Source: Megaustenia siamemsis (Eukaryota > Mollusca > Gastropoda > Stylommatophora > Ariophantidae). Taken from it: a stretch of DNA of 64,000 nucleotides. The notes below the pieces were generated by a model that worked only from the letters and a program-made list of their open reading frames with translations, was not told where the DNA came from and ran no database searches. The stretch is taken from assembly GCA_032433765.1 (NCBI GenBank), contig JAVIAB010000092.1:61976126-62040125 (forward strand), read 5' to 3'. Every line of letters starts with the position of its first letter. Position 1 is the stretch's first letter. The position numbers and the translations under genes were made by a program. Shown here in pieces: positions 1-11,840 of this stretch.

Positions 1-1800
1 ACTTATTTCTGGTTTTATTTTGTTCCTTACATGTCTCATGATGATTGTTAGTAATATGTTCGTCATATGGCTCATGAGACTAATAGTGCGATGGTCGTCA
101 CAATCAATGGCGTCTCACTTCTTCGGTATGGCTACAAGGATAGATTTTAATAGTTCATCGGGTATGTGTCCAGTGTTATGTATATATATGTCATTGAGTA
201 GATTTGCTATGACTTGTATTCCCAGCTCTCCTAATGCATTACCTTTTCGATTGTTATAGTGTCGGGACCTGGAGCTTTGCCTCTTTTCATATGTTGAATT
301 GCCTCCTCCACTCTGCATTATTGGTGGTCTTGTGTCTTTGTTTGAATTGTTTAGCTCTGGTCTTTCATCATGATAGAGTTGACTGATATATTCTGTCCAT
401 CTTTTCATTATCTTCTCCTGTCCCATTATTATATTTCATTCCTTTGATTTCACACATACTGAAACTTTGACTTCTTTTCTTCCTGTTAATTCATTTAACT
501 GATTGTGCATAAATGTTGAGTCTTTCTTTTGTTGCTTTTCCATTTCTTCACATTTCAGCTTTAACCATCCTTCCTTTGCTTCTCTTCATTTGTTTTTTTG
601 TTTTATTGCAATCTGCTCCTGGCTTTGTTTCAACATATGTTTGCCCATTCCTGAATCTTCTCTGTACCAGTAAAAAATCAATTTGATTGTATACTTTTTT
701 GTCTGGGCTTTACCATGTCCATAGTCACCTAGGGTGTTTGTTGTTTGAACTAGGTATTACCTATAATCATTTCATGTGTCTTTGCCCAATCACTCCCCTC
801 TGTCATTTGCCTCTCCAAGGTCATGTCCCCTAGCTACATTTTTCACTTTAACTGTTCCTACCTTTGCATTGAAATCCTCTAATATAATAGTTATTTCTTA
901 GGATTTACACTGTTCCATGGTCATCTCTAGCTCGTTGTAAAAAGTGTCAATGTCTTCTTCTTCGCTATCACTTGTTGGTGCATAAGCTTGAATTATGTTG
1001 ATATCTATTGGTCTACCTCTGTTTTACTAGCAAAATTATATCTGATACTGGCCAAAATCCTTTAACTTTTTTGCTCCTTTCTCTTTCTAACATGATGCCT
1101 ACTCCTCTTTCGTATGTGGCTCCCCCAGAGTAAATTTCCACTGTCGCGTTGTAATAAACCTGCTCATGTCCATCTCATTTCACATCACATAGTTCCAATA
1201 TGTTCAATGTCATTCTCTTCATTTATTGGCTGATGTTTTCTAGTTTGCCAACTTGGAATGTTGATCAAATGTTCCAAGTTCCTATTGCTAGTGTCTCTTT
1301 ATTTTTGATCTTGCATACAGTAGCTTGATGACGATCGGGTGTCACTTGTAGCACATGACGCTCCCTACCGGGCGAGGTGGCAGTGGAGTCCCCATTAACG
1401 TCGTTAGCTGTAGATATTAAGTTGTGTTTTGAGATAATTATTATAGGCAATATAAGAATGTAGTTTGCCATTCCTTTCCTTCTTGGCAGTGTCTGTACTA
1501 GTCGGAGATCGCAACCATTTTCTCTATACATGAGATCCTCTGCCTGCCATCACGGAATGGGAACCATAACCGGCACTACTTGTCGGCTTCTCCCACAACA
1601 CCACCCACCACCTGCTCCAATGGCTTCACATAACCCTGATTGGGGGGAGGGGGTGGCTAGACGGGAGCTCCACCTTGCCCAAAGGTGTCCCGAAGACTAG
1701 CGGAGGAAAGGAAACGTCTTACTTCTTCTTTGGTAGGGCAAAGCTCTACCCGCTAACCACCAATATTGCATCGTAGTCAGCCAAATGCGAGTATTACAAC
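1..1800 (-). mobile_element. LINE-A (CFDP2-like endonuclease-reverse transcriptase), decayed, 5' portion
   Basis: Read on the minus strand this is the 5' half of a non-LTR retrotransposon, cut by the window edge. The apurinic endonuclease domain begins near 1,285 (LAIGTWNI). It continues near 1,000-900 with an AYAPTSDSEEEDIDTFY stretch and near 885 with the EN motif DFNAKVG. An RT-proximal segment lies at 426-115 (RWTEYISQLYHDERPEL ... LLKSILVAIPKK). Several in-frame stops and frame changes separate these blocks, so it is not functional. A GC-richer leader (about 1,540-1,800) may be its 5' UTR. The family resembles the endonuclease-RT proteins often annotated as craniofacial development protein 2-like; the exact clade was not determined. 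Confidence 0.75.
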
Positions 1801-3107
1801 GCCTATTTCTATATAAAGAGTGTATATATCTATGTACCAGTATTCATATGTCTATGTACCATGCGTTTTTGTCTTTATACACACTACCATATGCGTCTGT
1901 ATGAGACTATATTTTTGTTTCATTATGTTTATATGCACTTATTTGTAGACAGGAATATCGGATCGCGCCATAACATTGTATGTTTAATGCTTCCTTACTA
2001 GCAGCTAATCCTTTTCTTTACCTATATGTATGTGGGCACACGTTTTTTGTCTCTTTTATTTTGTTATATTTATTATGATCACCTTCCCAAAAATGGACAT
2101 TGTCAAAGAAGAGAATTTGCTTTTAGACGGAAAACGAGCATACATTTTTGGGGGCACTCGATCTCATGCGCTTTAAACGAAATTACACTAGGGCGTAAAA
2201 ACGCGGATTATAATATTTTTGTCAACCATGTTTTATCTGTGGAGGTACAAAAATGTTTACAAAATAACCCCTTCAGAAAGAGTAGGCAGTTTACAGCTTT
2301 ACGTGAGTGTAAAGCGTTACAGAAGCGGGAGTGGGAGTCTGTGTAACTAAAAACAAAAACTTTTTTTTTTTGTAGTTCAAAATATTATTTGTTTTTGTTT
2401 TTCGTTGCAGCATCCCATCGATATTCATTTACCTTCGTGACAGTAATGTATCCTTATTCATATCTCCATTGATGTGCGAGCGGCGCGGTACATAGAACCG
2501 CTCCATTAGTTCCCCTCATTTATTTAACAAAATATATGGAAACCTAACACAAGGAAAACATAGGCTGTTCCCTGCATTTAGCGGCCGGGATGAATGCCGT
2601 TTATTTGAGTAGGGGGATTCATAATCAAATCACAAATCTTGACATTTTCATTCTCCCATCAGCGCACTTATTCGTCCCCTCCTCCTCACTCCGTTATTCC
2701 CTTACTCTTCGGGGCTAATTAAAATTTCTGGGCAAGTCGGTTTGAAACCAGGTGTGTGTTTACTAGTTTGTCACGACATGAAACTGACTGTTTTTATTTT
2801 GCCTCTCATCGACAGGAAATGTGCTGCCAAGAAAGGCATAAGCCCAGTGCTCGTTTTCTCCCTCGAGCCCCGCTCGCTTACTGTCCTCGCTCGCTCGTTC
2901 GCTCCTATTCCCAATGTATTATAAATTTCTCGTTTTCTTTCCCATCAACAGAAGGTTGCAATAAATATTCTCACTCACAACCCGCTTTCTTCCAATCTTA
3001 TATTCTTTTCACTCTCAGAGGCGTATCTGATGTTCTTCACGACTGAAGCTGGCGAAACGTTTCGCAGTTGAAAAAGTACAGAGAGTATATTGTACCCGAA
3101 GCTCTTG
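1801..3107. other. Unassigned intergenic sequence
   Basis: No convincing gene is seen. Several ORFs of 60-106 codons occur but show no recognisable domain. A perfect 14-bp palindrome GCGAAACGTTTCGC lies at 3,052-3,065. Confidence 0.4.
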
Positions 3108-3835
3108 CAGCGCAAGACTTGTATAGTTTACTCAGTACTCAAAATTGACCTTAATTCATATCATAGAGCCCAAGACTTGTATAGTTTACTCAGTACTCAA
3201 AATTGACCTTAATTCGTATCATAGAGCCCAAGACTTGTATAGTTTACTCAGTACTCAAATTGACCTTAATTCGTATCATAGAGCCCACAAGACTTGTATA
3301 GTTTTCTCAGTACTCACAATTGACCTTAATTCGTATCATAGAGCCCAAGACTTGTATAGTTTACTCAGTACTCAAAATTAACCTTAATTCGTATCGTAGA
3401 GCCCAAGACTTATATAGTTTACTCAGTACTCAAAATTGACCTTAATTCATATCATAGAGCCCAAGACTTGTATAGTTTTCTCAGTACTCAAAATTGACCT
3501 TAATTCGTATCATAGAGCCCAAGACTTGTATAGTTTACTCAGTACTCAAAATTGACCTTAATTCATATCATAGAGCCCAAGACTTGTATAGTTTACTCAG
3601 TACTCAAAATTGACCTTAATTCATATCATAGAGCCCAAGACTTGTATAGTTTACCCAGTTCTCAAAATTGACCTTAATTCGTATCATAGAGCCCAAGACT
3701 TGTATAGTTTACTCAATACTCAAAATTGACCTTAATTCGTATCATAGAGCCCAAGACTTGTATAGTTTACACAGCAATAAAAGTTTACCTTTTAGTCGGA
3801 TCATAGAGCCCAAGACTTGTATAGTTTGCGAATCA
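3108..3835. repeat. Minisatellite, 58-bp unit, about 12 copies
   Basis: The unit starts CAAGACTTGTATAGTTTACT and ends with CATAGAGCC. Starts at 3,113, 3,171 and 3,229 are exactly 58 bp apart, and the last recognisable unit starts near 3,813. Copies differ by single substitutions and small indels; the last two are the most diverged. ORFs across it only reflect the repeat. Confidence 0.95.
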
Positions 3836-4150
3836 ATTCAGAGGAAGAGATATGTTTACAGCATTCGGAAAAAATCACAAATAATCAGCAGAAAAAAAAC
3901 AAAGGATAATATATGAACCGAAGCAGGATCGAACCCGTACTCAGTGGCACAGCGCCTTGCCACGAAAAGCCAAACTGAGTGGCTGTGTTCCCTAGCACTC
4001 AGAACGAGCATGAAGTGCTTAGTGCTCGAAGTGCTTAGTACTTGAAGTGAACTTAAAAGAATTTGAACAGAAGAGACAAATGTGGTAGAGTTGGTACAAG
4101 TGAGCCTGGCTATTAGTTGTACTCCACAGTTTGGACCTAAAGTTCCAGAC
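3836..4150. other. Spacer with a tRNA-like box B and a dispersed 40-bp segment
   Basis: About 3,838-3,880 resembles 34,500-34,545 (GAGGAAGAG, TATGT, ACAGCA, GAAAAAA in order). On the minus strand near 3,915-3,940 there is a box-B-like GGGTTCGATCCTG, suggesting the head of an old tRNA-derived SINE. No gene is seen. Confidence 0.45.
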
Positions 4151-4577
4151 GGCCTGTTCGTGTTAATCCTCTACCCATTCCACCCTATGCCCCTCATCGT
4201 GTTAATCCTCTACCCCATTCCACCCTATGCCCCTGTTCGTGTTAATCCTCTACCCCATTCCACCCTATGCCCCTGTTCGTGTTAATCCTCTGCCCCATTC
4301 CACCCTATGCCCCTGTTCGTGTTAATCCTCTACCCCATTCCACCCTATGCTCCTGTTCGTGTTAATCCTATACCCCATTCCACCCTATGCCCCATTCCAC
4401 CCTATGCCTCTGGTCGTGTTAATCCTCTACCCCATTCCACCCTTTGCCCCTGGTCGTGTTAATCCTCTACCCCATTCCACCCTATGCCTCTGGTCGTGTT
4501 AATCCTCTACCCCATTCCACCCTATGCCTCTGGTCGTGTTAATCCTCTACCCCATTCCACCCTTTGCCCCAGGTCTC
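4151..4577. repeat. Minisatellite, 40-bp C-rich unit, about 10 copies
   Basis: The repeat is GTTCGTGTTAATCCTCTACC followed by CCATTCCACCCTATGCCCCT, 40 bp, with one partial duplication near 4,380-4,405 and variants GGTCGTG and CTTTGCCCC. It is strongly C-rich on the plus strand. About 4,578-4,950 after it is unassigned. Confidence 0.95.
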
Positions 4578-4951
4578 TGAACGCCCCTGCACCTAAACAC
4601 TCTGTCTATAAGACATTTGTTTCCCTTTCTACTCCCCCGCCCCTTTCTATTACACCTACCAGCCCTCATCCCTGTCCCCTTCATTCTTGTCCTCTACCTA
4701 CACGCCCTCACCGCTGTTTGTTTTCCTCATTCTCACAACATAAATCTGGCAGCGCTTCCTCTCCTCCTTCACCCCAGAACGCAGATCCCTGCTAGTGGCA
4801 TTTGTTGTCCGCCGACAGGAACGCGGTCTTTTATTGCTCGTTAGGCGGGGTAACTCTACCGTGAAATTAGTCAGAAATGCGATGGGTATTTGTAGGTACT
4901 TATCACTTGAATTATCTTCCTTTGTGTGTACTGTTTGCTTATCTCTCATAT

Positions 4952-4957
4952 TCTCTC

Positions 4958-5022
<65 letters not shown>
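4952..5022. repeat. (CT)n microsatellite
   Basis: About 70 bp of almost pure CT dinucleotide with one CC interruption. A 13-nt C run follows at 5,129-5,141. Confidence 0.95.
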
Positions 5023-5024
<2 letters not shown>

Positions 5025-5166
5025 GGTCCAGCCTGCGCTGTATGTTAACATTATTACGCTGTATATTGTATATTAACAAATACCAAATCCGCAACCTATT
5101 AAGACATGTAATATATACCCCCTTTCCACCCCCCCCCCCCCTCATTTTAATGCCGTATTCATTTTA

Positions 5167-5669
5167 ACAGAATAGCTCAGGCCAAAATAGCATTTCGGAA
5201 AATTTCTAATATCTTATGCAACAAATCTATGTCAATAGAAGTGAGAAAGAGAATTCATCGGTGCTATATAGAACCAATACTAACATATGGACGCGAATCA
5301 TGGACAGTAGACCAACAAATGAAAAGACGATTAGAGGCCACAGAGATGGGATTTCTCACAAGAATGTTGAAAGTTCTCTGGACAGCTAAAAAGACCAATG
5401 AAGAAATTCTCAAAGAGGCCAACACAAAAGTGAACTCCTAAAAAACATCAGAAATAAACAGTCAACATTTTTCGGGCACGTCATGAGAAGAAGAAAGTTT
5501 GAATACTTGGTTACAACTGGCAAAATAAAAGGAAAAAGAGATCGCGGACGACAAAGAAAGAAAATACTGGATAGCTTGGTGTCATGACATGGAAAACAGT
5601 CAACAACAGAACTGATACGATGCACTGTAGATAGTTGATCGCCTGCGTCAACCGGTATGGCACATGATG
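5167..5669 (+). mobile_element. LINE-A, 5'-truncated 3' end with TSD
   Basis: The C-terminal RT region is read in pieces: AQAKIAFRK near the start, then SIEVRKRIHRCYIEPILTYG and LKVLWTAKKTNEEILKEAN, with one frame break after 5,440. It ends at CCGGTATGGCACATGATG. The insertion is flanked by a perfect 10-bp direct repeat ATTCATTTTA at 5,157-5,166 and 5,670-5,679. This 5' truncation plus TSD is the signature of target-primed reverse transcription. Confidence 0.85.
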
Positions 5670-5679
5670 ATTCATTTTA

Positions 5680-6034
5680 TCATGACAATAAAATGAAATA
5701 CAGTTACAAGATTTGTTTAAATGTAAATCTATTACAAATCACGCCCTAGTGAAAGGGGGGGGGGGCGCTCAGATTAAAAAAAAATGGTAACGAAAGTTCA
5801 TTCGATTTTATTATGTTTTCCAGGTGTCAACGGTAAAATGTGGTTTGTGTTTGTGTGTGCGTGCGCGTGTGTTGTGGTGGGAGGACGTTCGTAGAGTGGA
5901 AATAAAATAACTTTATTGAGGTGGGGGGGGGGGGGGTGATTTAAAGTTAATTTCATGTTTGAACATAACCCACTCCTCAGTCAAGAACCTTTCTATAATT
6001 CTTTTTTTTAAATAGAAAAATCTAGCAACAACCG
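5680..6034. other. Spacer with poly(G) tracts
   Basis: It holds two G-runs (near 5,754-5,765 and 5,923-5,936), a GT-rich stretch (about 5,845-5,880) and otherwise A/T-rich sequence. No gene is seen. Confidence 0.4.
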
Positions 6035-6475
6035 CAAATCTATAATAATAGTAACTGATGGATGAATCTATAATAATAGTAACTGATGGATGAATCTATA
6101 GTAATAGTAACTGATGGATGAATCTATAGTAATAGTAACTGATGGATGAATCTATAATAATAGTAACTGATGGATAAATCTATAGTAATAGTAACTGATG
6201 GATGAATCTATAGTAATAGTAACTGATGGATGAATCTATAATAATAGTACCTGATGGATGAATCTATAGTAATAGTAACTGATGGATGAATCTATAATAA
6301 TAGTAACTGATGGATGAATCTATAATAATAGTAACTGATGGATGAATCTATAATAATAGTAACTGATGGATGAATCTATAATAATAGTAACTGATGGATG
6401 AATCTATAATAATAGTAACTGATGGATGAATCTATAATAATAGTAACTGATGGATGAATCTATAATAACATTACA
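6035..6475. repeat. Minisatellite, 28-bp unit, about 15 copies
   Basis: The unit is GATGGATGAATCTATAATAA plus TAGTAACT, 28 bp (starts at 6,057 and 6,085). Copies are nearly identical; the main variant is TAATAATAG versus TAGTAATAG. This high homogeneity suggests recent expansion. Confidence 0.95.
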
Positions 6476-8949
6476 ATTTTTTTTTTTAAAAAACGAAAAG
6501 ACTTGCTTTGAGACCGAAAGTTCTTTCTTTCCCCGTCGTCGTGCCGCACCTCCCTTCGCGGAGTTTGGGATTGATAACAAAAGTGGGAGAAAATATTTAG
6601 AAATCATTTTTAGTCAATGCGACCTGCTACAGGTACGCGAGTCTGATCTACAAGCAACAATTTCCTGGAATGGTTGAAACCTTCGCGGACTTTTCTCATT
6701 TGCAACTCTCTCATTTGTGTATCGTCTGTTTGTGGTGTGACCCTCTAGTTGACTGCATGTTTTATTTTCAATTGCCGGCTCTGTATCCAATATATCAGAT
6801 ACAGCGACAGCATAAACACATGCTAATTATAGTTCATTTACCAAACGGACGAAAAATGCATGTATGTATGTGTGTGTGTCGTTTAATATAAATTCCATAT
6901 AAAATAAACATAAAATGGTAAGGAACAGCTGATACTAATAGAAAAACAATACAAACTAAACGTTTCGACAAAAACCATCATCAGGTGTAACAATAAAACT
7001 GATAACTTGTATAGTTTCAGTTCTCTTCAGCTCTACTCGCGGTCCCGCATATTTCATATTGTGTGAAGCTTGTGCTCGTCTCCATTAATATAAACTCTAA
7101 CCGTGCCCAGAAGCAATAATTTATAACAAGTTAAAAACATATCCTCCAACATCGTAAAGGAGTGAAACAATAAACTCCATCCTAATAGGTCACATGTGGA
7201 AGTGAAGGGGCCAGTGCTCCTTCTCGCTGTTATTACTTTCTCACCTCATTGCGACAGGTAGCCATTGTTTTTTTCCAGCCGAGTCACGAGGCAGGTGAGC
7301 ATCATTTTGGAGCTGAATCCACGTTGACCTTATCATCTAGCCAGTTATGCTACTGCTGATGCTCGGAGCAGTAATGATTGTGTTCATGAAAAATGTCAAG
7401 AATATCGAATTAAAACATAGTGACGTGCAGTTAGAAACAAAAATAGCTTGACTCTCTCACGAAGTGTCTACATATTCCCCCCCCTCCCCCCTTCACCTTC
7501 AATAACTCCAAGTGCAATGCCTCGGTAGCAGTGTTATCCAGAATGGTTTTTGGTACCGATCAAATGGACCGATTGAGATTAGACTCAACCAGATTCAAAA
7601 CATGTGGAAATCTAATGCAGCGGGTCACCCACATTATAAACCTTTTTTTTTTTTAAAAAGACGGAATATTATAAGGTTATTAATTAAAAGAAAACTGTTA
7701 TGATGCTGATCCCGTGGAGTTCGCCCCAAGCAGCGAGTTTCCCAGCCTCCAAAATGGATCCCTGGACGGTCCCATTTGTTTGTATGATGGCGTGTAGAAA
7801 ATGCAGCTCTAGTGAACAAACACAGATGCGGTAAGGAGACTAACCTTGAAGACGCCCTAAAGAAAGAATACAAACAATGATTAGCTCCCTCGCTATAATA
7901 TAAGCATGAAGAAGAGTGAACGCTGACAGTGACGAGAGGAAAAATAAACAATGAATCAAGAATGACAGAAAAGAGTACACTCCGACAGGAAATGAAAAGG
8001 GCGAAAGTAAGCGATTCAGGCAAGATCTTCCTCAGAGATACATACAGTCAGAAATTTTTATGTTTAAAGACACACAATAAAATGCGCCCCTTCAAAATAC
8101 ATTAGTCTCTGGCTGTTTCTGCTTCACAGACGTGTTTCCCGCCCCTCAGACGGTAAAATATATAATCACAACCCTCGGTGTATCCTCGCAGGCTTCTCTG
8201 TTTGAAGGGAGAATTTATGTACCTAGTGGCGTGAAACAAATGGGAATTTGATAATTAAATGTCTTTTCGGAAAATACGATGCAGTGCCAGGGAAAAGATT
8301 TTGTTTTTTTTTTATACAGACGATGCGTCATGCCAAACTGCCAAACTTTTCAGCATTCGATGTTTCATATTTCTTGATTTATGAATATAGACAAAATTAT
8401 TTATTGCAGGCATTTCTGGCGTTACACAGGTGACGGTTGGTACAAAAATGTAGAAAATGAATTATTAAAATGCTAGTTAATTAATTACCCATTTTTGTAA
8501 TGAGAACGTCATTAGTTTCGGTCTGAGGACGTCATTAGTTTACTGTTACTCGTTAATCATTATTTTAGCCAGTAAATGTAAAGCTTCAGTGTGAAAATAC
8601 ATACAACGTCGTAATTAAAATTCACAGCTCAAACATTGTTAGTAATTGTTTTAAATTTATAGCAGAAACAAAAATGGCAGTAATTACTTCAGCTATCAGC
8701 TCAAAAGAATGTTCACGGTGATTGGCAATGTAATCTTTATTTATGTAATTTGTTAATTCAGCGCAGTCTCTGAGTGAAAGTTGAACTACAGTTCCTTTCC
8801 AATGTTTAAATGTTCTTTTTGCAGAGACACACATACGTATCTTTTGTCCGGTAATGAATAGCATGTTTGTGATTAACGTTTTCTCCTTCATTGGTGAATC
8901 AAATGGGCAAATGAAGCAGAGATCGTGATTTGTTTATCAGGAATGTTAA

Positions 8950-8950
<1 letters not shown>
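6476..8950. other. Unassigned A/T-rich sequence
   Basis: Open frames up to 129 codons occur, but none shows a domain, signal peptide or codon pattern that argues for a gene. GACGTCATTAGTTT is directly repeated near 8,505-8,540. Poly-T and C runs are scattered. Confidence 0.4.

Positions 8951-9001
<51 letters not shown>
8951..9001. repeat. (CT)n microsatellite
   Basis: About 48 bp of CT dinucleotides. Confidence 0.95.
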
Positions 9002-9003
<2 letters not shown>

Positions 9004-9779
9004 GCACTCATATTTATGTATATTTGAATGTCATACACATAATGCATACAAATACAAAGACGTATTCGATATCTGTGTGTGCCTCGATAATACATTTATT
9101 CCAGAAACCAATTATAAACGACAGTTGTTAATATTTGTTAAAAGTGCAATTATTTATTATTTGCTGTCTGTAAGTGTGGTCTTGCAAGTCGTTCAAATGT
9201 TCGTCATTAAAGTTTCCTTGAGACTGCTTGTTTGTGTTTCATACCGCCAATTAAAGTTAGAAGAAAACTATAAAATCACATCAAAAGTTGTTGTTTTTTT
9301 CTTCCCTTTTTCTTCCCTAACTCCGAAAAATTATGAAAACATTAAATTCTCAGACTCTGAAATATTCAACAAAACTTACAAGTCAGTCATTTGCTTATAA
9401 TTTAACAAACAGACAGCTATAAGGATTGCAAATATTAGAGCACTTTGAAGCTTCTAAAGCGGGGCTCTCCGAGGTTCATAAACTGATGACTGCCACACAT
9501 CAATTGGAAATACAAGAACTTGTACGTCTTACGTGTGCTGCTTCTCTTGTTATTTTATCGCGAAGAAGGTATTTTTTTTCTTATCTTGTTTGTTTCATTT
9601 CTTTCTTCTCTTAACGATCCTTTAAATTAAAGAAACTATTTAATATTTTATTTTTGTCAAGCACCTGTGGTTGAGTGGTTTGTTTATTCGCTATTGGCCA
9701 GAAGGATCTCCGGACTGAATTCAAGATTATGTCGATTTTTTTTTTTCGGGAACATGTTGATTCTTCTCACCCCCCAACC

Positions 9780-9833
<54 letters not shown>

Positions 9834-10029
9834 CTCAGTAACTAACACATTTTAATCTGCATCAATCACAATATCTAACACTGATTCTCAAATATGAGAA
9901 AGGTGCCTACAGTTATTGTTTCCCAGCATACTAGGGGCATGAGTTATAATGCCTGCAAGGGTAATTGATGGATATCGATGTAGAACATCAATATCTATCG
10001 ATTAGATAACAATTAGCCAGAATACCTGA
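9002..10029. other. Unassigned sequence with a second (CT)n
   Basis: No gene is recognised. A (CT)n tract of about 48 bp lies at 9,782-9,830. Confidence 0.4.
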
Positions 10030-10315
10030 GCTGTGTTTTTCATCCAGATTGTGTTTCGATATTCCGATTGCTTACAATGAGTGATGATGTCGTATGACGA
10101 AGCACAGTTCAGCTGCTTTCACTTTCGATGCCGCTTTGTCTTGTCTTTTTGGCATGTGCTATAGCTGCTATGATGGGCAATTGTATCTGCCTTTCTTTCT
10201 TTAGATCCTTCAATGAGATGAGTTTTAATTCGGATGATTCCACTGGCACGGGCGGTTCAGCAATTATGGATTTTAATTTGCAATGATACCAGGGCCTTCG
10301 ACTAATCATAACCAT
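10030..10315 (-). repeat. Rep-3 copy 1
   Basis: About 285 bp, similar to 20,376-20,664, 38,796-39,078 and 59,036-59,305. Read on the minus strand it contains PPVPVESSEL followed by a basic tail with LPIIAAIAHAKKT, the counterpart of VPIIAVSAHAKRH in other copies. It is the most diverged of the four. Confidence 0.7.
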
Positions 10316-10321
10316 TAAAAA

Positions 10322-10470
10322 AAGTAAAGTACCCCCGTCACGCCAAGTGGCGTATAGGGAATATGGTGTTAGTAACCATAAATTTTACAGACCTTCGGCA
10401 CATGATTTTTGGGGTAATGTATTCGAGGTATTACGACCGTGCCGCTATACTTTTTTTGTGGGGCGGGTGG
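10322..10470 (-). mobile_element. SINE-1 fragment (3' half)
   Basis: Matches the 3' half of SINE-1: an AAAGTAAAGTACCCCCGTCA end, then GCCAAGTGGCGTATAGGGAA and the ACAGACCTTCGGCACATGAT block. It ends inside the element, so the tRNA head is missing. It directly abuts the Rep-3 copy. Confidence 0.8.
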
Positions 10471-10579
10471 GTGTAGAAAAGTTTTGGAGGGGGAAAAATG
10501 GGGAAGCACTGGCCCAGGCAAGTTGTGTCAGGTCTATGGTTTCAGCGATCCAGAGCCGATTAAGATCTTCTCTATAATT

Positions 10580-11840
10580 GTGTTAGGACATGCAGGCTAG
10601 CGAGGAGAGAATCACCCTGGTTCCGTACTGTTGGAGTATTAGGGCATACAGACTAGCGAGGAGAGAATCACCCTGGTTTACTGTTGGAGTGTTAGGGCAT
10701 GCAGGCTAGCGAGGAGAGAATCACCCTGGTTCCGTACTGTTGGAGTATTAGGGCATACAGACTAGCGAGGAGAGAATCACCTGGTTCCGTACTGTTGGAG
10801 TATTAGGGCATACAGACTAGCGAGGAGAGAATCACCCTGGTTCCGTACTGTTGGAGTGTTAGGGCATGCAGGCTAGCCAGGACAGAATCACCCTGGTTCC
10901 GTACTGTTGGAGTGTTAGGGCATGCAGGCTAGCCAGGAATCACCCTGGTTCTGTACTGTTGGAGTGTTATGGCAGGCAGGCTAGCGAGGAGAGAATCACC
11001 CTGGTTCTGTACTGTTGGAGTGTTATGGCATGCAGGCTAGCCAGGAATCACCCTGGTTTACTGTTGGAGTGTTAGGACATGCAGGTTTAGCGAGGAGAGA
11101 ATCAACCCTGGTTCCGTTCAGTTTGAGTGTTAGGGCATTCAGGCTAGGGAGGAGAGAATCACCCTGGTTACGTACTGTTGGGGTGTTTAGGGCATGCAGG
11201 CTAGCCAGGAGAAAATAACTCTGGTTTACTGTTGGAGTGTTAGGGCATGTAGGCTAGCCAGGAATCACCCTGGTTTACTGTTGGAGTGTTAGGACATGCA
11301 GGTTTAGCGAGGAGAGAATCACCCTGGTTCCGTACTGTTGGAGTGTTAGGGCATGCAAGCTAGCGAGGAGAGAATCACCCTGGTTCCGTACTGTTGGAGT
11401 GTTAGGGCATGCAGGCTAACGAGGAGAGAATCACCCTGGTTCCGTACTGTTGTAGTGTTAGGGCATGCAGGCTAACGAGGAGAGAATCACCCTGGTTCTG
11501 TACTGTTGGAGTGTTAGGGCATGCAGGCTAGCGAGGAGAGAATCACCCTGGTTCCGTACTGTTGGAGTGTTAGGGCATGCAGGCTAACGAGGAGAGAATC
11601 ACCCTGGTTCTGTACTGTTGGAGTGTTAGGGCATGCAGGCTAGCGATGAGATAATCACCCTGGTTTACTGTTGGGGTGTTAGGGCATGCAGGCTAGCGAG
11701 GAGAGAATCACCCTGGTTTACTGTTGGGGTGTTAGGGCATGCAGGCTAGCGAGGAGAGAATCACCCTGGTTTACTGTTGGGGTGTTAGGGCATGCAGGCT
11801 AGCGAGGAGAGAATCACCCTGGTCCTGTACTGTTGGGGTC
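10580..11840. repeat. Satellite-like array, 56-bp unit with 51-bp variant, about 22 copies
   Basis: The unit is built of TGTTGGAGTGTTAGGGCATG, CAGGCTAGCGAGGAGAGAAT and CACCCTGGTTCCGTAC. A shorter variant lacks the CCGTA block (GGTTTACTGTTGG). A third variant has CCAGGAATCACC with a deletion of GAGAGA. Variants are interspersed and clustered, for example three consecutive short units near 11,650-11,800. Each standard unit carries GCTAGC and GCATGC sites. ORFs across the array are repeat artefacts. Confidence 0.95.

Noticed and set aside
3145..3916. Repeat-peptide ORFs with the LNSYHRAQDLYS motif
   Set aside because: They lie entirely in the 58-bp minisatellite; the unit is not a multiple of three and the frames reflect only the repeat.
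4698..5167. ORFs with poly(RE) or poly(SL) peptides
   Set aside because: Translation of a (CT)n tract; similar cases at 8,925-9,131, 16,880-17,164 and 44,182-44,376.
10866..11218. ORFs in the 56-bp array
   Set aside because: Same peptide recurs with each unit in shifting frames; a satellite artefact.
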